64,000 nucleotides of DNA from Balneatrix alpica DSM 16621 (GCF_000619885.1 NZ_JHUZ01000011.1:310001-374000), one strand, 5' to 3'. Numbered from the stretch's first letter, positions 35,746 through 44,423 are shown. Translations and numbers: made by a program. The notes: a model not told the origin generated them from the letters alone.

Positions 35746-36236
35746 TCATTTTCTTTAGCCGCTTGCTTAGCCTGTTTTTTAGCGGCACGCCGTTGTTGGA
35801 AAAATGCACTAAGTTGCTGGCTGCAAGCCTCCGCCAACACCCCCTCCTGCCACTGCACCTGATGATTCAAATAGGGGGCATCCAGTAAGGCGGCACGGCT
35901 ACACACCGCACCGGCTTTAGGCTCACGGGCGGCAAATACCAACCGCTGTACCCGCGCATGCACCAAGGCACCAGCACACATACTGCAAGGCTCTAGGGTG
36001 ACATACAGGGTGGTACCGGTCAGACGATAATTGCCCAGCTTGGCCGCCGCCTCACGCAGCACCAGAATTTCCGCATGGGCACAGGGATCATGACGACTAA
36101 TGGGTGCATTAAACGCCTGAGCCAGGCAACGTCCCTGCTCATCCACCAATACCGCCCCTACCGGCACCTCTCCGGCCGCTGCGCCCTGGGCAGCCAGCTG
36201 CATCGCCTGCTCCATCCAATACTCATCTTGCGCCAT
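35742..36236 (-). CDS. tadA: tRNA adenosine(34) deaminase TadA
   Basis: A 164-residue zinc deaminase. CAHAEILVLREAA holds the His zinc ligand and catalytic Glu, and LEPCSMCAGALVHARV the two Cys ligands. It converts A34 to inosine in tRNA-Arg(ACG). The Lys/Arg/Ala-rich C-terminal tail (QQRRAAKKQAKQAAK) is longer than in E. coli. Confidence 0.95.
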   Translation of the reverse strand: MAQDEYWMEQAMQLAAQGAAAGEVPVGAVLVDEQGRCLAQAFNAPISRHDPCAHAEILVLREAAAKLGNYRLTGTTLYVTLEPCSMCAGALVHARVQRLVFAAREPKAGAVCSRAALLDAPYLNHQVQWQEGVLAEACSQQLSAFFQQRRAAKKQAKQAAKEND

Positions 36237-36329
36237 CTACCCTATCCTCTTTACTACCCTGCCCGCATCAATATCTTTTCCAGCCAGGCTGCTATGCTTC
36301 ATTCAATACCAAGCCTAAGGGAGACTTGC

Positions 36330-36800
36330 ATGAAGACTGTTGCCGAGCTGATGAGTACCAAGTTGCAGCTACTCAAGGAAACCGACACCCTGGCCCATGC
36401 TCGGGATCTGATGCGCCAATACAATATCCGCAACCTGCCTGTAGTGGCCAGTGACGGCCAAACCTTCGCCGGCATTATCAGTCAACGCGCCATTTTGAAG
36501 GAATCCTTTCGCCTGGTCAGCCAGCATGGCGTGGCTGGCATGGCCGAACAAGAGAGTATGATCTTAGTGGCCGAAGTGATGGCAAGGGATGTCATTACCG
36601 CCACCCCTGAAACCACACTCGTCACCGCGGGCCGTTACTGTATGGAGAACAAACACGGCTGCTTACCCATCCTCAATGACCAGGGCCATTTAATGGGGTT
36701 GATCACCCCTTCGGACTATGTGCGCCTCTGTGTCGAGATGCTGGAGAAAAAAGAAACCCAGGCCGCTAAACGGCGGGCAAAAAAACACCCTCAAGCCTGA
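36330..36800 (+). CDS. Two-CBS-domain protein
   Basis: A 156-residue protein of two CBS motifs (residues about 5-65 and 80-140): VAELMSTKLQLLKETDTLAHARDLM...LPVV and VMARDVITATPETTLVTAGRYCMENKHGCLPIL. CBS pairs bind adenine nucleotides and often regulate other proteins; IMP dehydrogenase itself has such a pair, and guaB lies close by, but no direct link is shown. AAGGGAG precedes the ATG. The 3' end overlaps the guaA terminator on the other strand. Confidence 0.85.
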   Translation: MKTVAELMSTKLQLLKETDTLAHARDLMRQYNIRNLPVVASDGQTFAGIISQRAILKESFRLVSQHGVAGMAEQESMILVAEVMARDVITATPETTLVTAGRYCMENKHGCLPILNDQGHLMGLITPSDYVRLCVEMLEKKETQAAKRRAKKHPQA

Positions 36801-36814
36801 TGGCTGAGGGTGTT
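36779..36814 (-). terminator. Intrinsic terminator of guaA, overlapping the CBS gene end
   Basis: On the minus strand AACACCCTCA pairs with TGAGGGTGTT around an 11-base loop, followed by seven T. It lies about 123 bases past the guaA stop and inside the last codons of the oppositely oriented CBS gene. Confidence 0.8.
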
Positions 36815-36937
36815 GGTTGATAAGAGCGCCAGCAGGCTGGAGAAAAACCTTGAGGCACGCCTCGACAAGCCTTTCAGCAACCTGCCAGTGCTCTGGCAGA
36901 CAAGCCCGGCGTCAGCAGCCAGGCTCAGCACGGGCCA

Positions 36938-38518
36938 CTATTCCCACTCAATAGTGGCCGGCGGCTTGCTGGAGACGTCATAAGTCACCCGCGAAACCTG
37001 TGCAATCTCGTTAATAATCCGGCTGGAAACCGTCTCCAGCAGCTCGTAAGGCAAGTGCGCCCAACGGGCTGTCATAAAATCAATGGTCTCTACTGCACGC
37101 AGAGCAATCACATACTCATAACGACGACCATCGCCGACTACCCCCACCGACTTGACCGGCAGGAACACGGCAAAGGCTTGGCTGGTTTTATGGTAGTAAT
37201 CTGCTTTACGCAGCTCTTCGATGAAGATCGCATCCGCCTCCTGCAGGATAGCCGCATACTCCGGCTTCACCTCCCCCAGAATCCGTACCCCTAAGCCGGG
37301 GCCAGGGAAGGGATGGCGGTAAACCATGTCGTAGGGCAGACCTAGCTCCAAACCGATTTTGCGCACTTCGTCTTTGAAGAGTTCGCGCAGCGGCTCAACC
37401 AGCTCAAACTTCATATCTTCCGGCAGACCGCCGACGTTATGGTGAGATTTGATCACATGGGCCTTGCCGGTTTTGGCGGCGGCAGACTCGATCACATCAG
37501 GGTAGATGGTGCCCTGCGCCAGGAATTTTACATCCTGCAGCTTGGCTGCTTCGTCATCGAAGACTTCAATAAAGGTGTTACCGATAATTTTGCGCTTGGC
37601 CTCAGGATCAGCCACGCCCTGCAGTTTACCCAGGAAGGTCTCGGCAGCATTCACCCGGATCACCCGCACGCCCATATTGTTGGCGAACATTTCCATCACC
37701 TGGTCGCCTTCGTTTTTGCGCAACAGACCATGATCAACGAATACGCAGGTGAGCTGATCACCAATGGCACGATGTAACAACGCCGCCACCACGGAGGAGT
37801 CCACCCCGCCAGACAGGCCGAGCAGGACTTTATTACTGCCTACCTGGGCACGTACGGTGCGGATGGCATCGTCAATAATATTGGCAGCGGTCCACAACGC
37901 CTCACAGCCGCAAATGTCTTTGACGAAGCGGGACAGAATACGACCACCCTGCTTGGTGTGGGTCACTTCGGGATGGAACTGCACCCCAAACAGCTGCTTA
38001 GCGGGATGGCACATGGCAGCAATAGGCGCGCTCTCAGTGGAAGCCACCACGTGGAAGCCTTCGGGAATTTCGACCACTTTATCGCCGTGGCTCATCCACA
38101 CATCCAGAATCAGCGAACCGTTGTTGGCGATATGATCTTCAATGCCTTCCAGCAGACGGCTGCCGCCTTCACAGATACGCACCTGGGCATAGCCAAACTC
38201 ACGCTTGTCGGAGCTGGCTACTTTACCACCCAGCTGCTCCGCCATGGTCTGCATACCGTAGCAAATACCCAGCACCGGTACCCCCAGGGTAAAGACCACT
38301 TCCGGCGCACGGGGCGAGTTCAGCTCTGTCACTGACTCAGGGCCACCGGCCAGGATGATACCTTTAGGATTAAAAGCGCGAATATCCGCTTCGCTCATGT
38401 CGAAGGGGTAAATTTCGCAGTACACACCGATCTCCCGTACCCGACGCGCGATCAGTTGGGTGTACTGGGAGCCGAAATCGAGGATCAAAATCCGCTGAGC
38501 ATGAATATCGATAGCCAT
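36938..38518 (-). CDS. guaA: GMP synthase (glutamine-hydrolysing) GuaA
   Basis: A 526-residue enzyme with an N-terminal class I glutaminase ([18 protein letters not shown] nucleophile, [11 protein letters not shown] His/Glu) and a C-terminal PP-loop ATP pyrophosphatase ([18 protein letters not shown]) plus dimerisation domain ending PPATIEWE. It converts XMP to GMP. It follows guaB in the same direction, with 93 nt between them containing a terminator-like hairpin. Confidence 0.97.
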   Translation of the reverse strand: MAIDIHAQRILILDFGSQYTQLIARRVREIGVYCEIYPFDMSEADIRAFNPKGIILAGGPESVTELNSPRAPEVVFTLGVPVLGICYGMQTMAEQLGGKVASSDKREFGYAQVRICEGGSRLLEGIEDHIANNGSLILDVWMSHGDKVVEIPEGFHVVASTESAPIAAMCHPAKQLFGVQFHPEVTHTKQGGRILSRFVKDICGCEALWTAANIIDDAIRTVRAQVGSNKVLLGLSGGVDSSVVAALLHRAIGDQLTCVFVDHGLLRKNEGDQVMEMFANNMGVRVIRVNAAETFLGKLQGVADPEAKRKIIGNTFIEVFDDEAAKLQDVKFLAQGTIYPDVIESAAAKTGKAHVIKSHHNVGGLPEDMKFELVEPLRELFKDEVRKIGLELGLPYDMVYRHPFPGPGLGVRILGEVKPEYAAILQEADAIFIEELRKADYYHKTSQAFAVFLPVKSVGVVGDGRRYEYVIALRAVETIDFMTARWAHLPYELLETVSSRIINEIAQVSRVTYDVSSKPPATIEWE

Positions 38519-38570
38519 TCGCTGTCTCCATGTCCGCCTGCCGTTGGCAAACGGCTACGGGAAAACAAAA

Positions 38571-38594
38571 GTGGGGCTGACAAGCCAGCCCCAC
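38571..38594 (-). terminator. Terminator-like hairpin between guaB and guaA
   Basis: On the minus strand GTGGGGCTG pairs with CAGCCCCAC around a 6-base loop and is followed by TTTTGTTTTCCC. It sits 17 bases after the guaB stop and 52 bases before guaA. It may be a partial terminator or attenuator that sets the guaB:guaA ratio. Confidence 0.7.
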
Positions 38595-38611
38595 CCGAGT
38601 CGAGTTAGTAA

Positions 38612-40081
38612 TTAACCAAGGCGGTAGTTAGGCGCTTCCTTGGTGATGGTCACATCATGTACGTGTGACTCACGCATGCCCGCATTGGTAATGCGCACAA
38701 ACTGAGGCTTGGTACGCATTTCATCGATGCTGGCACAGCCGGTGTAACCCATGGAGGAACGCAGGCCTCCCATCAGTTGATGCACTACCGCTGCCAGCGG
38801 GCCCTTACAGGGCACCCGGCCTTCAATCCCTTCGGGAACCAGTTTTTCTTCGCCGGCTTTGGCATCCTGGAAATAACGGTCAGAGGAACCGGTAGCCTGC
38901 GCCATCGCCCCGAGCGATCCCATACCACGGTAGGACTTAAACGTCCGCCCCTGGTATAGCTCAACCTCACCAGGTGCTTCATCGGTACCGGCCAGCAGGC
39001 CACCAACCATGATCACACTGGCACCCGCTACGATGGCTTTCGCCAGGTCACCGGAGAAGCGCACACCGCCATCGGCAATCACGGGAATGCCTTTTTCATT
39101 CATCACTGCAGCAACATTGGCCACTGCACTGATCTGTGGTACCCCAACCCCAGCCACAATACGGGTTGTACAGATAGAGCCAGGACCAATCCCCACTTTT
39201 ACGCCATCCGCGCCTGCTTCAGCCAGTGCCAAAGCAGCTTCTGCAGTGGCAATGTTACCGCCGATCACCTGTACCTGAGGGAAGGTCTGCTTCACCCAGC
39301 GCACCCGATCAATAACCCCTTTGGAGTGACCATGGGCGGTATCCACGATAATGACATCAACACCCGCTTCAACCAGCGCTTTCACCCGCTCGGGGGTTTC
39401 TGCACCCGTACCCACGGCGGCGCCGACGCGTAGACGTCCATCCGCATCTTTACAGGCATTGGGGAAGGCTTCTGCTTTGTGCATGTCCTTCACCGTGCGC
39501 ATCCCTTTCAGGCGGAAATTCGCATCGACCACCAGTACTTTTTCAATGCGATGCTGACGCAGCAAACGAATCACTTCGTTGTTGTTCTCATCTTCCCGCA
39601 CGGTTACCAGGCGCTCCTTGGGGGTCATAATATCCGCCACCTTGGAGTCCAGGTTTAGCTCAAAGCGCACATCGCGACTGGTCACGATTCCCACCAACTC
39701 GCCATTGTCCACCACCGGGAAACCGGAGTAACTGGAGCGACGGGTCAGTTCGAGCACTTCCCGCACGCTGGTGCTGGAGGTGACCGTAACGGGGTCTTTA
39801 ACAATGCCGCTTTCGTATTTCTTAACCTTGCGCACTTCCTCAGCCTGACGCTCAATCGTCAGGTTTTTGTGGATAATGCCAATCCCGCCTTCCTGGGCCA
39901 GAGCAATGGCCAAACGCGCTTCAGTCACGGTATCCATCGCAGCGGATACCAGCGGCAGGTTTAGGGAGATTTCACGGGTCAGACGAGTCTTGAGAGAGAC
40001 GTCCTTCGGCAGGACTTCGGAATAGCCCGGCACCAGCAGAACATCATCAAAGGTGAGTGCTTCTTCAGCGATACGCAACAT
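38612..40081 (-). CDS. guaB: IMP dehydrogenase GuaB
   Basis: A 489-residue enzyme. The TIM barrel is interrupted by a CBS pair (residues about 90-205, [19 protein letters not shown]). [21 protein letters not shown] carries the catalytic Cys loop, [14 protein letters not shown] the IMP phosphate site, and [10 protein letters not shown] the flap. It oxidises IMP to XMP, the rate-limiting step to GMP. First gene of guaBA. Confidence 0.97.
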   Translation of the reverse strand: MLRIAEEALTFDDVLLVPGYSEVLPKDVSLKTRLTREISLNLPLVSAAMDTVTEARLAIALAQEGGIGIIHKNLTIERQAEEVRKVKKYESGIVKDPVTVTSSTSVREVLELTRRSSYSGFPVVDNGELVGIVTSRDVRFELNLDSKVADIMTPKERLVTVREDENNNEVIRLLRQHRIEKVLVVDANFRLKGMRTVKDMHKAEAFPNACKDADGRLRVGAAVGTGAETPERVKALVEAGVDVIIVDTAHGHSKGVIDRVRWVKQTFPQVQVIGGNIATAEAALALAEAGADGVKVGIGPGSICTTRIVAGVGVPQISAVANVAAVMNEKGIPVIADGGVRFSGDLAKAIVAGASVIMVGGLLAGTDEAPGEVELYQGRTFKSYRGMGSLGAMAQATGSSDRYFQDAKAGEEKLVPEGIEGRVPCKGPLAAVVHQLMGGLRSSMGYTGCASIDEMRTKPQFVRITNAGMRESHVHDVTITKEAPNYRLG

Positions 40082-40128
40082 AATCCGCCACCTTAAGGGA
40101 GAGCAAGGGGGATAAAAAGAAGCGCCTC

Positions 40129-40157
40129 ATTGTACCTTTCCGCGTAGGTTAGGTAAA
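40129..40157 (-). promoter_or_regulatory. Probable guaB promoter
   Basis: On the minus strand TTTACC (40157-40152), a 17-base spacer and TACAAT (40134-40129), giving a leader of about 40 nt before the guaB ATG. Confidence 0.5.
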
Positions 40158-40173
40158 TGCCAATTCGCCTTCC

Positions 40174-40788
40174 TCAGCGACGGGCCTGCTCACAACAGGC
40201 TTGGTAACAATGGCAACTCACTTCGTGATCATTCACCATGCCCACGGCCTGCATAAAGGCATAGCAGATGGTGCTGCCAACAAAGTTAAAGCCTTTCTTT
40301 TTCAGGGCCTTCGACATGGCATCAGATTCAGGACTGGTTGCCCTGGGGTCATCGCCATCCCCCAAGCGATTGATCTGGGTTTTACCCCCGACAAACTGCC
40401 ACAGGAATTCGCTAAAATCCTCTCCCTGCTCCTGCATCGCCAGATACGCCTTGGCATTACGGATAATGGACTGCACTTTTAGACGATTACGCACGATGCC
40501 TGGGTTTTGCAGTAGCTCCTCCACCTTAGCCTGGTCAAAGGTTGCGATCAGCGCCGGATCAAAATTGGCAAACGCCTGCTCATAATGGCGCTGCTTTTTC
40601 AAAATAGTAATCCAACTCAATCCCGCCTGTTGGCCATCCAGACAAAGTTTGGCAAAGAGTTCCTGCCCATCCACCACCGGACGTCCCCAGACATGGTCGT
40701 GGTAGTGTTGATATTCCGCATCCTGGCTCACCCAACGACAACGCTTTAGCTCCGCCACAGTCGCCTCCTGAGAAGATAATCCCGTCAT
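40174..40788 (-). CDS. tag: DNA-3-methyladenine glycosylase I (Tag)
   Basis: A 204-residue protein. RCRWVSQDAEYQHYHDHVWG at the N-terminus is the Tag signature with zinc-ligand Cys and His. LSWITILKKQRHYEQAFANFDP is the helix-hairpin-helix region, and NDHEVSCHC near the C-terminus completes the zinc snap. It excises 3-methyladenine from DNA. The first 15 residues before RCRW may be overestimated because the ribosome-binding site is weak. It is divergent from xseA. Confidence 0.93.
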   Translation of the reverse strand: MTGLSSQEATVAELKRCRWVSQDAEYQHYHDHVWGRPVVDGQELFAKLCLDGQQAGLSWITILKKQRHYEQAFANFDPALIATFDQAKVEELLQNPGIVRNRLKVQSIIRNAKAYLAMQEQGEDFSEFLWQFVGGKTQINRLGDGDDPRATSPESDAMSKALKKKGFNFVGSTICYAFMQAVGMVNDHEVSCHCYQACCEQARR

Positions 40789-40837
40789 TCATCCATGCTA
40801 AGATGGCTCCCTTCATGGCTAAGGAACATGACACCTG

Positions 40838-42250
40838 ATGAGCGAGCTGTCTACCCAGGTTTATCGCGTCAGCCAGTTAACCCGTGAGGTACGGCTGTTA
40901 TTAGAGCAGGGCTTTGCCCAGATTACCGTTAGCGGGGAAATCTCTAACTTCAGCAGCCCCAGCTCAGGTCATTGGTACTTCACCCTCAAAGATGGCCAGG
41001 CGCAAGTACGCTGTGCCCTGTTTCGCCATCGCAATCAGCTGGTGCGCTTTCGTCCCAAAGATGGCGATCAGGTTAACCTACGCTGCAAAGTCAGCCTCTA
41101 CGAACCCCGGGGGGACTTCCAGTTAATTGGTGACTATCTAGAGCCGGCAGGCCAAGGGCGCTTGCAACTTGCCTTTGAACAACTCAAACAGCGCTTAGCC
41201 AGCGAGGGACTGTTTGATCTTGCCAATAAGCAGTCACTACCGACTCACCCTCAGCACATTACCCTGATTACCTCCCCCACCGGCGCCGCTATTCGTGACC
41301 TGCTCAGCGTGTTACAACGCCGTTGCCCCAGCATTGCAATTGACCTGATTCCGGTGGCCGTACAAGGACAGGAAGCCACTGGACAAATTTGCCGCGCCCT
41401 GGCACTGGCCAATCGCTTACAGCAAACCGATGTGATTATCCTTGGTCGCGGCGGCGGCTCGTTGGAAGATCTCTGGCCCTTCAACGAAGAAAGCGTCGCC
41501 CGGGCTATCCACGCCAGCCGCATTCCGGTGGTCTCCGCGGTGGGCCATGAAACCGATGTCACCATCAGCGACTTTGTCGCCGATGTGCGTGCCCCCACCC
41601 CTTCTGCGGCGGCAGAGCTAGTCGCCCCGGATCAGCAGCACTGGCACAAGGCCTTGCGGCAACTGGGACAACGCCTACAACTGGCTATCCAGCGCCAGCT
41701 GCAACAACAACAGCAGCTTTTACAGCGCTACCAACAACGCCTGCGGCACCCCCAACAACTCCTCCAGCAACGTGCACAACGCCTGGATGAGTGCGAGCAA
41801 CGCCTGCAGCGTCTGCTCAAAAAACAACTCAGCCAGCAACAGCATCAGCTACGCAGCCTCAGCAATCGCCTGGCGCAACAGCGCCCGGACAAGCGCCTGC
41901 AACAGCAACGTTTACGCTTAGAAGCACTGCAACAACGGCTGCAGCGTCAGCCACAGCAACTCCCCTTACAACAGCGGCAACTGCAACAGCTCCGGCAGCG
42001 ACTAACAGATACCCAGCAACGCTGCCTGCAACAGGCACGGCAGCAACTGCAGCAGCAGGCACAAAGCCTGCATCTGGTCAGCCCACTGGCGACACTGGAG
42101 CGCGGCTACGCCATCGTGCAAACGCCACAAGGACAGGTGCTGCGCAGAGCCGATGAGATTCAACCTGGCCAAGCTATCACTATCCGCCTGCATCAAGGCA
42201 GACTGGCAGCCCAGGTACAGCAGACTTTGCTTGATAGCGATAAAACTTAA
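40838..42250 (+). CDS. xseA: Exodeoxyribonuclease VII large subunit XseA
   Basis: A 470-residue protein. An N-terminal OB fold (FAQITVSGEISNFSSPSSGHWYFTLKD) is followed by the catalytic domain (ITSPTGAAIRDLLSVLQRRCP, GRGGGSLEDLWPFNEE, SAVGHETDVTISDFVADVRAPTPSAAAE). The C-terminal 200 residues form a long coiled coil unusually rich in Gln, with several runs of QQQ. With XseB it degrades single-stranded DNA. The stop codon is immediately followed by the first Fur-box/sRNA unit. Confidence 0.95.
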   Translation: MSELSTQVYRVSQLTREVRLLLEQGFAQITVSGEISNFSSPSSGHWYFTLKDGQAQVRCALFRHRNQLVRFRPKDGDQVNLRCKVSLYEPRGDFQLIGDYLEPAGQGRLQLAFEQLKQRLASEGLFDLANKQSLPTHPQHITLITSPTGAAIRDLLSVLQRRCPSIAIDLIPVAVQGQEATGQICRALALANRLQQTDVIILGRGGGSLEDLWPFNEESVARAIHASRIPVVSAVGHETDVTISDFVADVRAPTPSAAAELVAPDQQHWHKALRQLGQRLQLAIQRQLQQQQQLLQRYQQRLRHPQQLLQQRAQRLDECEQRLQRLLKKQLSQQQHQLRSLSNRLAQQRPDKRLQQQRLRLEALQQRLQRQPQQLPLQQRQLQQLRQRLTDTQQRCLQQARQQLQQQAQSLHLVSPLATLERGYAIVQTPQGQVLRRADEIQPGQAITIRLHQGRLAAQVQQTLLDSDKT

Positions 42251-42251
42251 T

Positions 42252-42299
42252 GAGAAATATTATTATTATGATTGACAGCTATGACTAGCCATCTATAAT
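42252..42299 (+). promoter_or_regulatory. Fur-box-like site and sigma70 promoter of sRNA copy 1
   Basis: 42252-42270 matches the 19-bp Fur consensus GATAATGATAATCATTATC at 13 of 19 positions. It abuts a consensus -35 TTGACA (42272-42277), a 16-base spacer and a consensus -10 TATAAT (42294-42299). Binding of Fur here would block the -35 element. The site begins 1 base after the xseA stop. Confidence 0.75.
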
Positions 42300-42305
42300 C
42301 CCCCC

Positions 42306-42412
42306 TCAGGAAACGCACATGTTCTCACCCCTGGGTGGTGTTCATCGGTTGTTTTCTCTCATCAAAGCTAATCACGGTTCTTTACCCCGCCCTGTGCGGG
42401 GTTTCTTTTTTT
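42306..42412 (+). ncRNA. Candidate iron-responsive small RNA, copy 1 (~107 nt)
   Basis: The start is predicted 7 bases after TATAAT. The 5' half (CAGGAAACGCACATG...) contains a possible CAGG/CCTG stem. From 42348 the sequence enters the shared module: GTTGTTTTCTCTC, then the single-stranded ATCAAAGCTAATCACGG, then the intrinsic terminator CCCCGC-CCTGT-GCGGGG with a T-run to 42412. No start codon with a ribosome-binding site or open frame is kept between copies, so it is read as noncoding. Confidence 0.8.
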
Positions 42413-42471
42413 CCCACCAATAACGTCAATGCTGCAAGGTCTCACTCGTAGCAATCCCATCACGACAAAAA

Positions 42472-42525
42472 AATAATGATAATTATTATCATTAGCATTG
42501 ACACACTAATCCCACACCCTATAAT
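42472..42525 (+). promoter_or_regulatory. Strong Fur box and sigma70 promoter of sRNA copy 2
   Basis: 42472-42490 matches the Fur consensus at 17 of 19 positions, and 42475-42493 is a perfect 9-1-9 palindrome (AATGATAAT-T-ATTATCATT). It is followed by TTGACA (42498-42503), a 16-base spacer and TATAAT (42520-42525). This is the best Fur site of the three. Confidence 0.88.
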
Positions 42526-42531
42526 GGTCCC

Positions 42532-42635
42532 TGAAACGCAGATGTCCTCCTCCCTTCAGGTTGTGTGACATGGGTTGTTTCTCTCATCAAAGCTAATCAC
42601 GGTTCTTTACCCCGCCTTGTGCGGGGTTTCTTTTT
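42532..42635 (+). ncRNA. Candidate iron-responsive small RNA, copy 2 (~104 nt)
   Basis: The 5' half can form CCTGAA...TTCAGG (about 42530-42560). The shared module starts at 42574 (GTTGTTTCTCTC, one T fewer than the other copies), with the same ATCAAAGCTAATCACGG segment and terminator CCCCGC-CTTGT-GCGGGG plus T-run to 42635. The 5' half is not similar to that of copies 1 and 3 apart from GAAACGCA, which copy 1 shares. Confidence 0.82.
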
Positions 42636-42767
42636 CCCGTCCACATGCTCTCCACTCAGAACGCCCCCCTTAACAACAGCATCCGTCCTGTTGCATGTAA
42701 ATCCTCTAACCCAGGGAGCACTGAATAGCTGGATATTGGCGAGCACGTATTAATGTCAATTTAACTA

Positions 42768-42819
42768 AATGAAAATTATTATCATTTTTATTGACTATCA
42801 AATACTGCCATCCTACTAT
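42768..42819 (+). promoter_or_regulatory. Fur box and sigma70 promoter of sRNA copy 3
   Basis: 42768-42786 matches the copy 2 palindrome at 18 of 19 positions. It is followed by TTGACT (42791-42796), a 17-base spacer and TACTAT (42814-42819), so the promoter core is somewhat weaker than in copies 1 and 2. Confidence 0.82.
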
Positions 42820-42825
42820 GCTTTC

Positions 42826-42926
42826 CGGGAAAGCAAATTACCTGGTGATACCCAACTCATCAGTTGTTTTCTCTCATCAAAGCTAATCACGGTTCTTTAC
42901 CCCGCCCTGTGCGGGGTTTCTTTTTT
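42826..42926 (+). ncRNA. Candidate iron-responsive small RNA, copy 3 (~101 nt)
   Basis: The 5' region contains GCTTTCCGGGAAAGC overlapping the predicted start and a TGAT...ATCA pairing. The shared module begins at 42863 and is identical to copy 1 through the terminator CCCCGC-CCTGT-GCGGGG, with a T-run to 42926. The 128-bp gap between copies 2 and 3 shows nothing else recognisable. Confidence 0.8.
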
Positions 42927-42942
42927 ACTTGGCGGCATAAAC

Positions 42943-42972
42943 CACAAAGCCAGGCGAAGGCCTGGCTTTGTG
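42943..42972 (-). terminator. Stem-loop after the phasin gene
   Basis: CACAAAGCCAGGC-GAAG-GCCTGGCTTTGTG, a perfect 13-bp stem 22 bases past the phasin stop. The following minus-strand sequence (GTTTATG) is only moderately T-rich. Confidence 0.7.
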
Positions 42973-42993
42973 CATGCAATTAAAAGTACCCGC

Positions 42994-43308
42994 TTACTTA
43001 TTTAGACCCTGCTCAGCTAACTTCAGTAGGGCCTGACGCGTTTCTTCAAAAATCGCCAGATTGCGTCCTCCTGCCTGGGTCAAGGTCGACTCCATTGCCT
43101 TATTGAACTCCTGCTGCAACTGCAACACCTCTTCCGGACTCTCGCACTGGCTCAGGGCCTTAGCCTGCTGCATGGTGGCTTCCACACACTTCTGCGTGCA
43201 GGCCATCTGTTCGGCAGCCAGGGCTTCCAGCATCTTGGTTTGAATACCTACCATCTGCTGGACCGGCTGAAGCAGACTTTGCATTTGCTGATTCAAAGTG
43301 TCTTTCAT
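42994..43308 (-). CDS. Phasin-family protein
   Basis: A 104-residue, almost entirely helical protein. The repeating hydrophobic pattern in LLQPVQQMVGIQTKMLEALAAEQMACTQKCVEATMQQAKAL and ESPEEVLQLQQEFNKAMESTLTQAGGRNLAIFEETRQAL matches the phasin family. Phasins coat polyhydroxyalkanoate granules. No PHA synthase gene is in the window, so granule association is inferred from the family. Convergent with the sRNA array. Confidence 0.82.
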   Translation of the reverse strand: MKDTLNQQMQSLLQPVQQMVGIQTKMLEALAAEQMACTQKCVEATMQQAKALSQCESPEEVLQLQQEFNKAMESTLTQAGGRNLAIFEETRQALLKLAEQGLNK

Positions 43309-43556
43309 GGCTGTTTCCTCATGCCAGGAGTTGCCTACCTATATAAGCACAGTTTTTTACTAAGGGAGAAGCCCAGACATATTTCAACTCAACACCGCTT
43401 TCGGTCAATTTTCTTCAAGGGCTGATTTTGCATAGAATAGCGGGGCTGCATTAGCCAACCCTAAAGCAAGCCACATGACAGCCCAGTGCTGCACATGGAT
43501 CGCCAGATAACCTCCCCCCGTTATCCGGGCATCACGGCATGGAGAGAAGCGAAACC

Positions 43557-44360
43557 ATGAAAAAGTATTTGTTATCCGCCGCCACCCTGTGCTGGCTTAG
43601 CCTGCAAACACCTGTACTGTTTGCTGCCAGTCTGGATGTCGCCAACGAAGCCTTTACTGCCAAGGATTACAGCAAGGTATTCCAGCATGCGGAGCCTTTG
43701 GCCAAACAAGGCAATCCGGAAGCTCTCTATCTATTAGGACAACTCTATGAGAACGGCTGGGGGGTCAATGCCGATCTGGAGAAAGCCAAGAGCTACTACC
43801 AAAACGCCACTATTCAGGGCCATCCTCAAGCCCTTACTGCATTACGCAGCCTGAAAAACCAAGAATATTTGGAAGAACTCAAACAGGTGCAGCCTCAAGC
43901 TGAAGCCGGTGACGCCAAAGCACAAAACCGTCTGGGCAAAATGTATGAGTTTGGCCAAGGGGTAGAGCGTGATCCCGCCAAGGCGCTGCACTGGTATACC
44001 CAGGCCGCTAATCAGGGCTATGCCGAAGGCCTACTCAACTTGGGCCGTTGCTATAACCTGGCCTTGGGCGTCGGGCAAAATTTTGCTAAAGCGGAGGAGT
44101 ACTACCGCCAGGCAGCAGGCAAAGGCCTGGATGAAGCCATGTTCTGGCTCGGTTCGCTGTACTTTAACAAGCACGGTCAGGATAGCAGTGAAGACACTGA
44201 CGTCATTGGCTATGCCTGGCTGAAAAATGCCGCTAATAAAGGCCATGCCATTGCTATCAAAATGATTTCACGACTAGAACTGAAGCTTGATACTGACCAA
44301 CTGACACGGGCACAGGTACTGGCTGAGAAGCTGCATACCCAGCTCCACCCTGCCCAGTAA
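43557..44360 (+). CDS. Exported Sel1-repeat (TPR-like) protein
   Basis: A 267-residue protein with a signal peptide (MKKYLLSAATLCWLSLQTPVLFAA) and four Sel1-like repeats (for example LYLLGQLYENGWGVNADLEKAKSYYQNA and AQNRLGKMYEFGQGVERDPAKALHWYTQAA). Such proteins are periplasmic or outer-membrane adaptors; the partner is unknown. Start 43557 is preferred to 43539 because GGAGAG lies before it and the signal peptide begins there. Confidence 0.85.
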   Translation: MKKYLLSAATLCWLSLQTPVLFAASLDVANEAFTAKDYSKVFQHAEPLAKQGNPEALYLLGQLYENGWGVNADLEKAKSYYQNATIQGHPQALTALRSLKNQEYLEELKQVQPQAEAGDAKAQNRLGKMYEFGQGVERDPAKALHWYTQAANQGYAEGLLNLGRCYNLALGVGQNFAKAEEYYRQAAGKGLDEAMFWLGSLYFNKHGQDSSEDTDVIGYAWLKNAANKGHAIAIKMISRLELKLDTDQLTRAQVLAEKLHTQLHPAQ

Positions 44361-44423
44361 TGCCGTGTTCATCGACCCAGGCTTTACCCCCAGGGTAAAG
44401 CCGCCTCTGTTTAGGATCACCCC

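Noticed and set aside
40838-42250. Frameshift or sequencing artefact in the repeat-rich 3' half of xseA
   Set aside because: The frame stays open to a normal family C-terminus (LATLERGYAIVQTPQGQVLR) in the expected place.
42565-43005. Short coding frames in the sRNA array
   Set aside because: Their start codons and frames are not kept between the three copies, and they cross terminators; the shared block is better explained as RNA.
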